From: Cristatella mucedo
Taxonomy: Eukaryota > Bryozoa > Phylactolaemata > Cristatellidae
Assembly (NCBI GenBank): GCA_009760855.2
Contig: WPIO01000064.1
Location: 528,001-592,000, forward strand
Direction of reading: 5' to 3'
Length of the DNA: 64,000 bases
Shown: in pieces, positions 34,101 through 41,018 of the stretch
How positions within the stretch are numbered: position 1 is the stretch's first letter
Layout: every line of letters begins with the position of its first letter
Made by a program: the position numbers and the translations under genes
Notes under the pieces: model-generated
What the model was told of the DNA's origin: nothing
Database searches by the model: none
Seen by the model: the letters and a program-made list of their open reading frames with translations, nothing else

Positions 34101-37100
34101 TTCCGAAAATCAGGTGGTAATAGGCTTAGCCTGTTGGGGAAGTAGGTCTGATAGGTAAGCTGGAGCCAAAGAATGAAGGGACCTAAACGTGAGTGATAAA
34201 ACCTTAAAGTCGATGCCTTGCCTGACTGGGAGCCAGTGCAGGTCAGCAATAAGTGGTGTGATGTAGCAACTTTGATGCTCATGACACTTACCTGACCCCT
34301 TCTGCACCGAATTTCGTGCACTGACTGACTCAGTGTCTCTTGCAGTGCATGTGCATTGCCCGACTCACATCCAGGGTCACACACTCGACCACAGCTTCTT
34401 CTAAACTGCACACTTTCATCACCAATTATTACCAAGTTCTGCTTATCTGACCACATGCAGCTCACATTCGCTCTACAATGTGTGCCCTGCTCTTCTAAAA
34501 TCACCCATGAATCGCAAAACCTCACCGCCCGTCGACTTCGATGCTGTTCGTGCGCGAATATCTGCTTTGCCTCTGGTGCTCAATTCCCCTTCTTGCCTGT
34601 CGTCATTGGTAGATTGCTACAATGTTACACTAGCTGATATGCTCGACAAATTTGAACCTAAGTGCACTGTGCACACTCGTCCACTCGGCCCAGCTCCGAC
34701 ATTAAACTAGCTAGGTCTACTAAGTGCAAGTCGTCAAAATGAATGTTGAAATCACCCATAACGACGAAGGATCGATTTCTTGCATGCAGAATCGAAATGA
34801 GATCAGAGAAATCTGAGATAAAGGACTTGGTACCTAGAGGACGATAGACTATTGCCATTATTGGTAGCTTGTTGTCGGGTGGACTCTAAATAAAAGATTC
34901 GAAAGACTGCTTCGGGGGGGGGGACTGAAAACAGCTTGAAATTGAACGTCAAGCGTGTGATAATAGTGACTCCGCCTCCAGTTTTGATTGATCTAGGGGT
35001 GCGAAAGAAGGAGAAGCCTGTCAGGGTTGCATCGTTAATAGGCATACAGTTTACCTCTTTTAGCCAAGTTTTATTATTATTATAAGTTTCAGTCAAGGCA
35101 AGCAGGTCGAGGCCTTTTTCAGAAACAAGGTCGCTTATTAATAGGGGCTTATTGTACATTGAGCGTGGATTCCAAAGACAAGCGTTACGTTGGGCCACTG
35201 GAGGTATAGCAGACCTGTTGACCAGTAAGTTAGAGAGACTCACAGCATTGCTTGAGGGAGAGCTCGCTGAGCGGTTTGAGACAATGCTAGGAATACCAAG
35301 CGAATGGGTTCTCAGCTAGTGCCCCCCCTCCCGTCGGATCTGGGGTGTTCTTTTACTAATGCATAATTAACGGACCTTAGCGACAGCAATAACATATAGG
35401 AATGCATGTGAACGACGATATCGAAGCGGTGACAGGTACGCATGATCGCAATTTAGTAGGCAGGTTACTAGCCGCCAGCATATCTAGCGTCACACCGGGC
35501 TTGGCAAACCTAGCCTAAATCGGTAAACGGACCTAGCCTTATGCGGTAAGTGTTTAGATATCCATAGGCACGTAATTTCTTCTGCACTATGGTCAAACAA
35601 CAAACAGATTAGCTTTAAGCATGTCCTATCTGTATGGGTTTCCGTATATGATGCTTGCAAGAACTTTTTGGAAGAGACTTCAGCAAGGGACAAGAAATGC
35701 TAGCAGTGCTTTTTGTGAGGAGGCGAAAATCAAATTATCATTGGTTTTATTCAGTAATAGAATTGGAATATTTTTTCCAAAAAAACTGATTAAGCAATTT
35801 GGGGGCTTACAGATAAAATATAATACTTTACCTTGACAGTATTTTTATGTATCTTCATCTGTAACTTTAGAAAGCCACAAAGACTTATGAGGACAGTTTT
35901 CTATAGTGCAGTTAAAGCCTTGGTGTGCCGCGATAGCACACTAGGTAAGGCGGTTGCTTTCACGACCTCGGTCCCGAGGTCGTGGGTTCGACTCCTGCAG
36001 TGGGCGATCCGTTCTCGCAGCTGCAAGCGGTGGTGATAGCCATAAAGGCTCTTCTGTCGCTATACAAAAAGAGGCTGTTTAATCAGCTAGGATTTATTTA
36101 TTTATTTTTAAGTAGCATTCGAGTCTCAGTTTCTGGTGAAATTTTGTTGGTCAGCAGTCCATGATGCACTGAAATATTTGTGGCAATGGCTAGATCGTTA
36201 GGGTGCGCTGTGTTTGTGTGCCAACAGTGTTAGCAGTGAATTTTTTAAACTCGGTAAACTTTCATTCCCAATATGCATGGATTTTCTGGCCGAAAAATCC
36301 ATGCATTTTGGGACTGAAAGTTTGCTGAGTTATTAGAAAAAAATCATGGCTAAAAGTACTGTAAGGTAAGATTAATATTAGGAAGCAATAAACGTACCAA
36401 CATGTGCATGCTGCCATCTTTGTTAGCCAGTAGGTGCGATAATAGTGCAAAATGCATCAACGACTATTTCCGGCTGTAGTTTGGGGAAGTACACGGTTTG
36501 ACACCTCTTGTTTTGTATAAAAAATATATATAATTCATTTATATAGCGCCCCAAGAGAACTTAATCTCTATTCAGGCACTTCACATATGCCTCGGGGCTC
36601 GAGCCCACGACCTCAGTCAGACCTTGGTCGGAGTGAGCACCTTAACCGCTAGACCAAGCCAGCTATTGCATAGTACACGTGCAGACAGGGCAGACGTGGT
36701 TTGAGAATATGAAAGATATCGGTGGTGCAGTTAGAGCAAGAAACCAGCCAACTGGGTTTGCTGATGAAAAAATACCTATAGAGCCGAATACTGCAACTGC
36801 TTTAGAAGTCTTGGCAAACACCTGAGATACCAAAATTGTGGCGACCAGCATGCATTTAAAAAGTATTCGCGAAAATTATGAAAAGGTAGTTTCATTTTGT
36901 GCATGCCTTTAGAAAAGTGAGAAAGTTAAGATGGAGAATAATTTGGATTATTTATTTCCTCGTTTATTAGAAAACTCTACTGAATGGTTTTTTGCTTCCC
37001 AAATGTAATCAATTTCTTTTATCTCTTCGAACCATGTCAAACTGCCCAACGTGGTGATTGGGAGACATTTTTAGAGAGGGGGATACTTGATGCATCTAGC

Positions 37101-37595
37101 AAGTCTTACCTTGCAATGCTCCGACGGTACTAGAAAATAATATCCCTTGAGAATGGTTACTATGTCGAAAGCCAGAAATTGCTCCAGAAATTCTACCAGA
37201 TACATTAGAAACTGTATCGTAGCTCGTGTGTTCACACCTGTAAGGAAAACCACGAGCTAGCTCATACGATTTGTTACAAACATTGTTAATTCATGCTAAT
37301 CTTATATTTTGGTGAAATTGTATTAGGCCAAATTCCATTAAGCACTGAAATATCCTAGGTTAAATCCAAAATCCCAGGGTTCGTGGAATTTTAATGCCAG
37401 CACTGTATATGGTTTATATGGAACGTATAGAAACGTACCTGCATAAATCTGTACATTTATAATTTTGTTGCTAGCCTCTGTCAAATTGATAGCTTGGTCG
37501 CTCCTAGCTCCTTCAGTAGGGTAAATATGCTGCGGTGCATACATTCTCATGGACGTGAGTATGCATGTGTTTGTAGGCGTACTGTGTATTTTGGA

Positions 37596-37647
<52 letters not shown>

Positions 37648-40600
37648 AGAGTGGGCTTTGTGATTTCTTTAGCGATGAAGAAGAGGAAGACGGTACAGCA
37701 CTTCTTTATCTGCCTGTGGCACCTGAAATAGAAGACCCTGAAGAATGTGCTGCACCACAGAATGATTCATCTCAGGTAGGCTTGTACAGACTAGACCTCT
37801 GTCCGAACGAACCTGTCAGATTATCTCGTCCTCATTGTTTCTTCATCCTTTTACTTAAACGATCTCGACAACTAGTTGTCTTGTCAAAAAATTGTGTTGT
37901 GTGCATGTGTCGGCGGCCACAATTCGGGCTAACCACACATTTCTGTGCTACTTGTCTATCGCATTTGATAGTTTTTGTTTTCTACTTTTGGTCAATGCCA
38001 CAGTGTACCCTTGATTAATGTATTGGGCATTATAGAAATTCCTATTGTATATACACCTGTACTCTTTCCTGTGCTTTAGGAGTATTTGTTATTATGATGC
38101 GTGCATGCTGTCTCGAAGGTTAGCCACTATTGAGATTTCGAAATCTTGCAATAGGTTCTGTGTTTGTTGAGTAAACAAATAGGTTGTCTTAAGATGTTGC
38201 CTGTAGCAGAAAACTTTCTAATCTTGCGTGTACCTGCCTTGCCATTTGTTGACTATCTACTGGCACAAAGAAAAGACAGAAGTATATAATCTAAACTGTG
38301 GGTCTGAAAACTATCGTAATTTAGATCGTGCCAATTTATGATAGCCATATTTCTAAACTGCCGCCCGGATGACCGCGGGCATTGTCTTGAACGGGGCTGC
38401 TGCCATTGACACTTGTCATATTTAGTAGAAATTACGTGCTGAGCTTTGCTGATGGTGTGCCTGCTACTAAAATGATAAACTTGGTATTGTTCAGACACAC
38501 ACCGTTGGGATCTCATCCTGCTTGCCTTTTGTGCCGAAAGCCCTTCTGATTAGTATCTCGGTCGGGAGCTTCCCATTTCACTTGGATTTCTGGCTTGGGC
38601 ATTGTGTCCTCGCTCTCATTGCCATCTCCTTAACTGACTGTCGTGGCTGAGCGGACAAATGACGCAGCAGCAACGATACTGTTGTCGAACTCCAGGATGA
38701 GCAGCCTGCCAAGAAGAGATCCAAGTCGAAAGCATCGGCTGATGAGAGTCTAGCCTTTGATGCTTCTCTTGACATTGGCAAGGAGGACAGACCAAGGAAG
38801 GCCAAAGTCAGCGTAGATGTGAACTTGCCCAGTGCTCCCCTTAATGGTAAGCGAGTACCTTGTTCTAAGAAATGTGTGACGACTTAAGGTTTATATTCGG
38901 CTCGTGTCTACGTAGTCATGCTTTTTTGCTTCCTCATATTATGTGCCAGATGTTCTGTTGCGATTTTGAGGCATGTGCTGGCTCACTGTAATGTCTTTCC
39001 ACTGTCGACCTGCATGGTTGGGTAGGTGTGCTAGTGCTTGTATGTGCATCAACTACGACTTTAAACTCGTGGAATTTTTTGACAGCTGATTGACTGCTGC
39101 AAGTTCTCTCAAAAATTAAGGGTGATAAGATAAGCTGAATCTGCAAGCAATATTGGAAAAGTCATACTACTCTGAAGTGGTAATTTTTATTATTATGTTC
39201 ACACTTGTCAAAAGTTTAAAGCAAAGCACGTGTACTTAAAATGACATCAAGTTTAGAGATTTAGATTTCCCGGGGTGCTATGCAAATTTCTTATTATTAA
39301 TATCAAACCTAAAGTCAACATTCAGATGCATCCCTTTGCAGCAAATGTAAAGCGCCTAGAAAGAGATTGAGTTCCCTGGGGTGCTTTATCGAGTGCATTA
39401 TTATTATTAGGTATCGTGGATCAGTGATAGCAAAGCATATGGATATCCTGTGAATGGGAGCCAGTGGCTATGTAATACGCTTTGAGGCTTATACCATTTT
39501 CAGGATACCTAAGTAGCTCCCTGAATTTGACTTGTCGTTTGCACGGTCCTGGCATTTTCAAACGTCCCGGAGGTTGTATAGAGATAAGATCTCGGCTTAA
39601 GCTAGCATGTTGGCTGTAACTATGTGACATATTTGTAGATTGGAACATCTGGTTTACCATTTGCTAATTGTAGTCAAGACGAGTCTCTTATGCTTACTCG
39701 TATGTGACTCCTAGGATTGGCTTGGTTACGTTTCTTATGCTAGCTGCCAACAGTTTGATTTTTAGCTTCTTTTTGAATGTCGTAAAATCCGGATTGGATG
39801 TGCTGGCAGTCGTTGTGTGAGTTCCTGTATTTGGGAGGAGAAATAATAATAATGCATTTTAAATAGCGCACTCAGAGAACTCAATCTCTTTCTAGGCACT
39901 CTATATTTGCTATAAATAGTCACTGAAGCCATGGTTTTCAAGAGATTTTAAGTTAGAAGCAAAACTAATTGACCCTAATCAAAAGAGAATGTCCTTTGGT
40001 GGGAAGCCTGATGTGAAAATAATGTAGATAAGTAGGTCGGAGCAAGAGAATACATGGTTCTTAAGGTGAGTGACATAATCTTGAAGTTGATATGCTGCTT
40101 GATTTGCATTTTGGTTATATATACTTCAGCATAGGTTATATATTCTTCGAGCGAGTAGGAAGATCTCTTGACTCTTCACCACGTGCATCTAGATATCCTA
40201 GTCAATTATTTCACTTACAATCTGCCTATTATTTGTAAGAGAGCTTCGGCAGCTGTGTTTGTTGCATTATGTGTTTGAAACCACCAGTTCTTATATCAGC
40301 ATTAGCTGTTCACGAGGCTGTGAATATTACTGTCAATTAAGGTAGATATCGGTGCAATTTGTTTTCGGCATAATGATGAGCCAAGGTCTACCTTGTTAAC
40401 CTAACACCATTACTCTTTTAACTTGCCGTTTAGTATGCTTTGCTAGTTATTTTACATGAGAAACCTGCCTCGTCTAGTTGGGGATAATGTATAATCGCCA
40501 GAGACTTAAGCCGTGTGAATGAGTAATGTACGTTTACAATTAATGTACATATGTACTACTTTGTCTGCACGGAGGGTCTAACAACCTAACGTAGTGCCTT

Positions 40601-41018
40601 ACAATACTAGTTGGTGATCATATGACTGCTTTGACTTCAGTGTTGATGATCATGTGACTTTTAGAGCCATGCATGTTCCTAGATTGCAGATCACCATCGC
40701 TAGCTGGCTAGGTGTTGTGACTAATATGCTTACTTTTTATTTCATGGCTCGTGTTTTCATAATCCTTATAACTAGGAAGAAATGTGATTCATATGAATCG
40801 TATGCGATTGCTGCCTACAGAATTTTATCAGTGCTGTATTGTTCTTAGAAATACACCCACTACTGTGTCCAAAGCGGTCATCAGCACAGCCATCTTCAGA
40901 AAAGCAACGGAAACCTACCAAATCCGGCACCAGTGGCAGATCTGGCGGTAAAGCTTCGAAGCACCACGAGTCTAAGTCAAAAGGCATGTCCACAGTCTTT
41001 CCTGGTGATCCATACTAG
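16098..41018 (+). CDS. RBBP5: RBBP5, WD40 subunit of MLL/SET1 (COMPASS) H3K4 methyltransferase complexes
   Basis: Thirteen exons (16098-16169, 16258-16430, 16511-16651, 19552-19642, 19825-19896, 20508-20617, 26410-26529, 30269-30422, 30618-30689, 32077-32261, 37673-37775, 38696-38846, 40849-41018) join in frame to 537 aa (human 538). Residues to about 330 form the WD40 propeller, with [45 protein letters not shown] and GNLVKILHG blocks. After the propeller, an acidic segment with [11 protein letters not shown] (about 353-363) matches the ASH2L-binding motif, and VDVDITTV (about 381-388) the WDR5-binding motif. EIHPLL lies in the Lys/Ser-rich tail. In the nucleus the protein links WDR5 and ASH2L and stimulates the SET-domain enzyme. 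Splice sites are GT-AG throughout. The first coding exon and the C-terminus are the uncertain ends. Introns are long and repeat-filled. Confidence 0.95.
16258..16430 (+). CDS. RBBP5: RBBP5 exon 2
   Basis: Acceptor GCGCTAG, donor GAG|GTAAGA. Encodes [10 protein letters not shown] through [20 protein letters not shown], the first WD blade. Confidence 0.95.
16511..16651 (+). CDS. RBBP5: RBBP5 exon 3
   Basis: Acceptor TTTTGCTTAG, donor GA|GTAAGT. Encodes [16 protein letters not shown] and [16 protein letters not shown]. Confidence 0.95.
17995..18305 (-). mobile_element. LINE-B 3' fragment
   Basis: TAATGTAATGTAATGTATCT tail, CTCCACTCAGCAAGACTATA, then inverted LINE-B ORF end up to the ...GCAAGTTCCACAGTGTAGGACC block. 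Confidence 0.85.
18306..18690 (-). mobile_element. Decayed LINE-A/LINE-C ORF fragment
   Basis: The minus strand encodes recognisable [20 protein letters not shown] and [11 protein letters not shown] blocks of the ORF2 C-terminal part, with frame breaks. It adjoins the LINE-B piece. Confidence 0.6.
19200..19335 (-). mobile_element. SINE-2 copy (tRNA head, LINE-type tail)
   Basis: Tail TTGTATAGTGCTCTAAGAGA plus the ACTTGATCTCTATTCAGG block, then the inverted B box (GGCTTGAGCCC) and an A-box-like CAGTGATTAAGG on the minus strand. More decayed than the 36.5 kb copy. Confidence 0.7.
19552..19642 (+). CDS. RBBP5: RBBP5 exon 4
   Basis: Acceptor TTCTGTTTTCAG, donor GAC|GTAAGA. Encodes [16 protein letters not shown] and IVPLDDD. 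Confidence 0.95.
19825..19896 (+). CDS. RBBP5: RBBP5 exon 5
   Basis: Exactly 24 codons between GCTTTCAG and AGA|GTGAGT. Encodes [20 protein letters not shown] and AKGR. Confidence 0.95.
20115..20274 (+). mobile_element. LINE-A 3' end in RBBP5 intron 5
   Basis: ATGCATGTCACCCCTAATCA, the CATTCGATCG block, AAATAGCCTAGAAAGAGATT and an ATT-rich tail. Only the 3' UTR end is present. Confidence 0.8.
20508..20617 (+). CDS. RBBP5: RBBP5 exon 6
   Basis: Acceptor ATTTTCAG, donor GGCAA|GTAAGG. Encodes [20 protein letters not shown] and IEFARRG, strongly conserved. Confidence 0.95.
21085..21140 (-). mobile_element. SINE-2 tail remnant
   Basis: CTTTTCTATAGTGTCCTAAG followed by AACTTAATCTCTATTCAGGC matches only the tail of SINE-2. 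Confidence 0.5.
21508..21672 (+). mobile_element. SINE-1 copy, diverged
   Basis: A-box-like TAGCCTAGGG, B box GGGTTCGAGTCC, the GTGATAGCCGTGAAGGC block and a CTATATAAATGAGG...TTTTTTT end. It lies directly beside a LINE-C fragment in RBBP5 intron 6. Confidence 0.75.
22276..23055 (-). other. Unclassified segment inside LINE-C
   Basis: About 780 bp fall between the LINE-C RT and C-terminal regions where LINE-A copies are continuous. The minus strand has a 127-codon frame (22470-22853) without recognised domain; an overlapping frame near 22855-22920 starts [17 protein letters not shown]. It could be a LINE ORF1 piece or another element. Confidence 0.4.
23910..25127 (-). mobile_element. LINE-A copy, 5' truncated, long ORF remnants
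   Basis: ATT-rich tail, full 3' UTR, then the ORF2 C-terminal region up to the RT catalytic block ([16 protein letters not shown] at about 24728-25078). A few frameshifts break the ORF. It is inserted in older LINE-C within RBBP5 intron 6. Confidence 0.9.
26410..26529 (+). CDS. RBBP5: RBBP5 exon 7
   Basis: Acceptor CATGTCTTGTAG, donor AATAA|GTAAGT. Encodes [20 protein letters not shown] and [14 protein letters not shown]. Confidence 0.95.
26838..27252 (-). mobile_element. LINE-B 3' fragment
   Basis: GTAATGTAATGTATCTCTGC and CTCCACAAAGTCATAAAGAC, then the inverted LINE-B ORF end to GGACGCTAAACCTGGTGC. In RBBP5 intron 7. Confidence 0.88.
27356..28592 (-). mobile_element. LINE-A copy with RT, first part
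   Basis: The minus strand carries RT motif A ([13 protein letters not shown]), [22 protein letters not shown] and the C-terminal region. The 160-codon frame 27999-28481 is the best-preserved RT stretch. The element stops at 28592, where LINE-B is inserted, and resumes at 29919. Confidence 0.92.
28593..29918 (+). mobile_element. LINE-B insertion with RT remnant
   Basis: Begins within the RT ([29 protein letters not shown]), continues through the C-terminal region and ends TTACAGACGGAGATACATTA. TTTGAT at 28587-28592 and 29919-29924 is the target-site duplication in LINE-A. A SINE-1 interrupts it at about 29515-29672. Confidence 0.92.
29515..29672 (-). mobile_element. SINE-1 copy inside LINE-B
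   Basis: Poly-A/T-like end AAAAAAAAATCCTAGCTGAT, body, inverted B box GGAATCGAACCC and CCTTACC of the A-box side. It replaces about a dozen bases of the LINE-B ORF (between the LRN and [10 protein letters not shown] coding blocks). Confidence 0.85.
29919..30060 (-). mobile_element. LINE-A copy, second part
   Basis: Continues the LINE-A broken at 28592: the GGTAGAAGGGAGGCTGGGCG and AGAAGTGGCCTGACTACAAC blocks align with 520-600 of copy 1. Confidence 0.85.
30269..30422 (+). CDS. RBBP5: RBBP5 exon 8
   Basis: Acceptor CTGTTGCAG, donor GTG|GTAAGC. Encodes [20 protein letters not shown] and [18 protein letters not shown]. Confidence 0.96.
30618..30689 (+). CDS. RBBP5: RBBP5 exon 9
   Basis: Exactly 24 codons between TTCGTTTTAG and GTG|GTAAGG. 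Encodes [20 protein letters not shown] and QNQV, the last WD blade. Confidence 0.95.
30998..31083 (+). mobile_element. SINE-1 3' half
   Basis: TTGATAGCCGTTAAGGCTCT, GTTATTGAATCAGCTAACC and a T-rich end match the SINE-1 body and 3' end. The tRNA-like head is missing. Confidence 0.55.
32077..32261 (+). CDS. RBBP5: RBBP5 exon 10 (ASH2L- and WDR5-binding segment)
   Basis: Acceptor ATTCTTTAG, donor AGCAG|GTATGC. Encodes [20 protein letters not shown], then [13 protein letters not shown] and [14 protein letters not shown]. These are the two best conserved partner-binding motifs outside the propeller. Confidence 0.97.
32825..33744 (+). mobile_element. LINE-A 5' UTR and endonuclease start (plus arm)
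   Basis: Non-coding leader from about 32825, a C-homopolymer at 33092-33106, then endonuclease coding sequence ([24 protein letters not shown]). It matches the inverted copy at 34725-35645 base by base over most of its length. Interrupted at 33744 by a minus LINE-A insertion and continues at 34286. Confidence 0.88.
33745..34285 (-). mobile_element. LINE-A 3' copy inserted in another LINE-A
   Basis: AATAAAAATACACTTGATAA tail, 3' UTR and ORF2 C-terminal region on the minus strand, splitting the plus-strand endonuclease exactly after the codons for the FNIH motif. Confidence 0.88.
34286..34724 (+). mobile_element. LINE-A endonuclease, second part
   Basis: Continues the plus-strand endonuclease (the [12 protein letters not shown]-like, [12 protein letters not shown]-like and [13 protein letters not shown] blocks) to about 34724, where an opposite-strand copy begins. 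Confidence 0.8.
34725..35645 (-). mobile_element. LINE-A 5' UTR and endonuclease start (minus arm)
   Basis: The minus strand carries the same leader and endonuclease start as 32825-33744, including [20 protein letters not shown] and [11 protein letters not shown]. With the plus copy it forms a large inverted repeat in RBBP5 intron 10. Confidence 0.88.
35835..35922 (-). mobile_element. LINE-B 3' end, decayed
   Basis: ATGTATCTTCATCTGTAACT and AAGCCACAAAGACTTATGAG match the inverted LINE-B terminus. It is cut by the SINE-1 that follows. Confidence 0.65.
35923..36109 (+). mobile_element. SINE-1 copy, best preserved
   Basis: tRNA-like head with A box TAGCACACTAGG (35934-35945) and B box GGTTCGACTCC (35985-35995), a body with GTGATAGCCATAAAGGCTCT, the conserved end CTGTTTAATCAGCTAGGA and a T-rich tail. 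The A and B boxes would serve as an internal RNA polymerase III promoter. Confidence 0.92.
35985..35995 (+). promoter_or_regulatory. Pol III B box of SINE-1
   Basis: GGTTCGACTCC equals the tRNA-type B-box consensus GGTTCGANTCC. The matching A box lies about 40 bp upstream at 35934-35945. Confidence 0.75.
36525..36665 (-). mobile_element. SINE-2 copy, best preserved
   Basis: On the minus strand the head reads TGGTCTAGCGGTTAAGG (tRNA A box, plus-strand 36640-36656) and GGGCTCGAGCCC (B box, 36595-36606). The tail CTGAATAGAGATTAAGTTCT and GGGGCGCTATATAAATG resembles the LINE-A 3' end. Confidence 0.9.
37599..37643. repeat. (TA)n microsatellite beside RBBP5 exon 11 acceptor
   Basis: About 22 TA units end 29 bp before the exon 11 acceptor, inside the expected branch-point zone of intron 10. 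Confidence 0.95.
37673..37775 (+). CDS. RBBP5: RBBP5 exon 11
   Basis: Acceptor GATTTCTTTAG, donor CTCAG|GTAGGC. Encodes [20 protein letters not shown] and DPEE. Confidence 0.95.
38696..38846 (+). CDS. RBBP5: RBBP5 exon 12
   Basis: Acceptor GTCGAACTCCAG is the only nearby AG that keeps phase 0 and avoids a stop. Donor AATG|GTAAGC. Encodes [12 protein letters not shown] and [11 protein letters not shown], the basic tail segment before the HPLL motif. Confidence 0.85.
39331..39409 (+). mobile_element. LINE-A 3' tail in RBBP5 intron 12
   Basis: CCCTTTGCAGCAAATGTAAA, GCGCCTAGAAAGAGATTGAG and an ATT-rich tail. Confidence 0.85.
39842..40120 (-). mobile_element. LINE-A/LINE-C 3' fragment, diverged
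   Basis: AATAATAATAATGCATTTTA and GAACTCAATCTCTTTCTAGG, then decayed ORF end sequence (CATGGTTTTCAAGAGATTTT, ATCTTGAAGTTGATATGCTG). In RBBP5 intron 12. Confidence 0.7.
40849..41018 (+). CDS. RBBP5: RBBP5 exon 13 (terminal exon in main model)
   Basis: Acceptor TTGTTCTTAG. The split codon G|AA gives APLNEIHPLL across the junction, matching the conserved NDEVHPLL. It continues as a Lys/Ser/Gly-rich tail to TAG 41016-41018. Internal GT sites at 40948 and 41005 could instead be donors to a further exon at 42459. Confidence 0.85.

Noticed and set aside
36595-36660. tRNA gene on the minus strand
   Set aside because: Only A and B boxes are tRNA-like. No complete cloverleaf follows, and the same unit with a LINE-type tail occurs at three other places.
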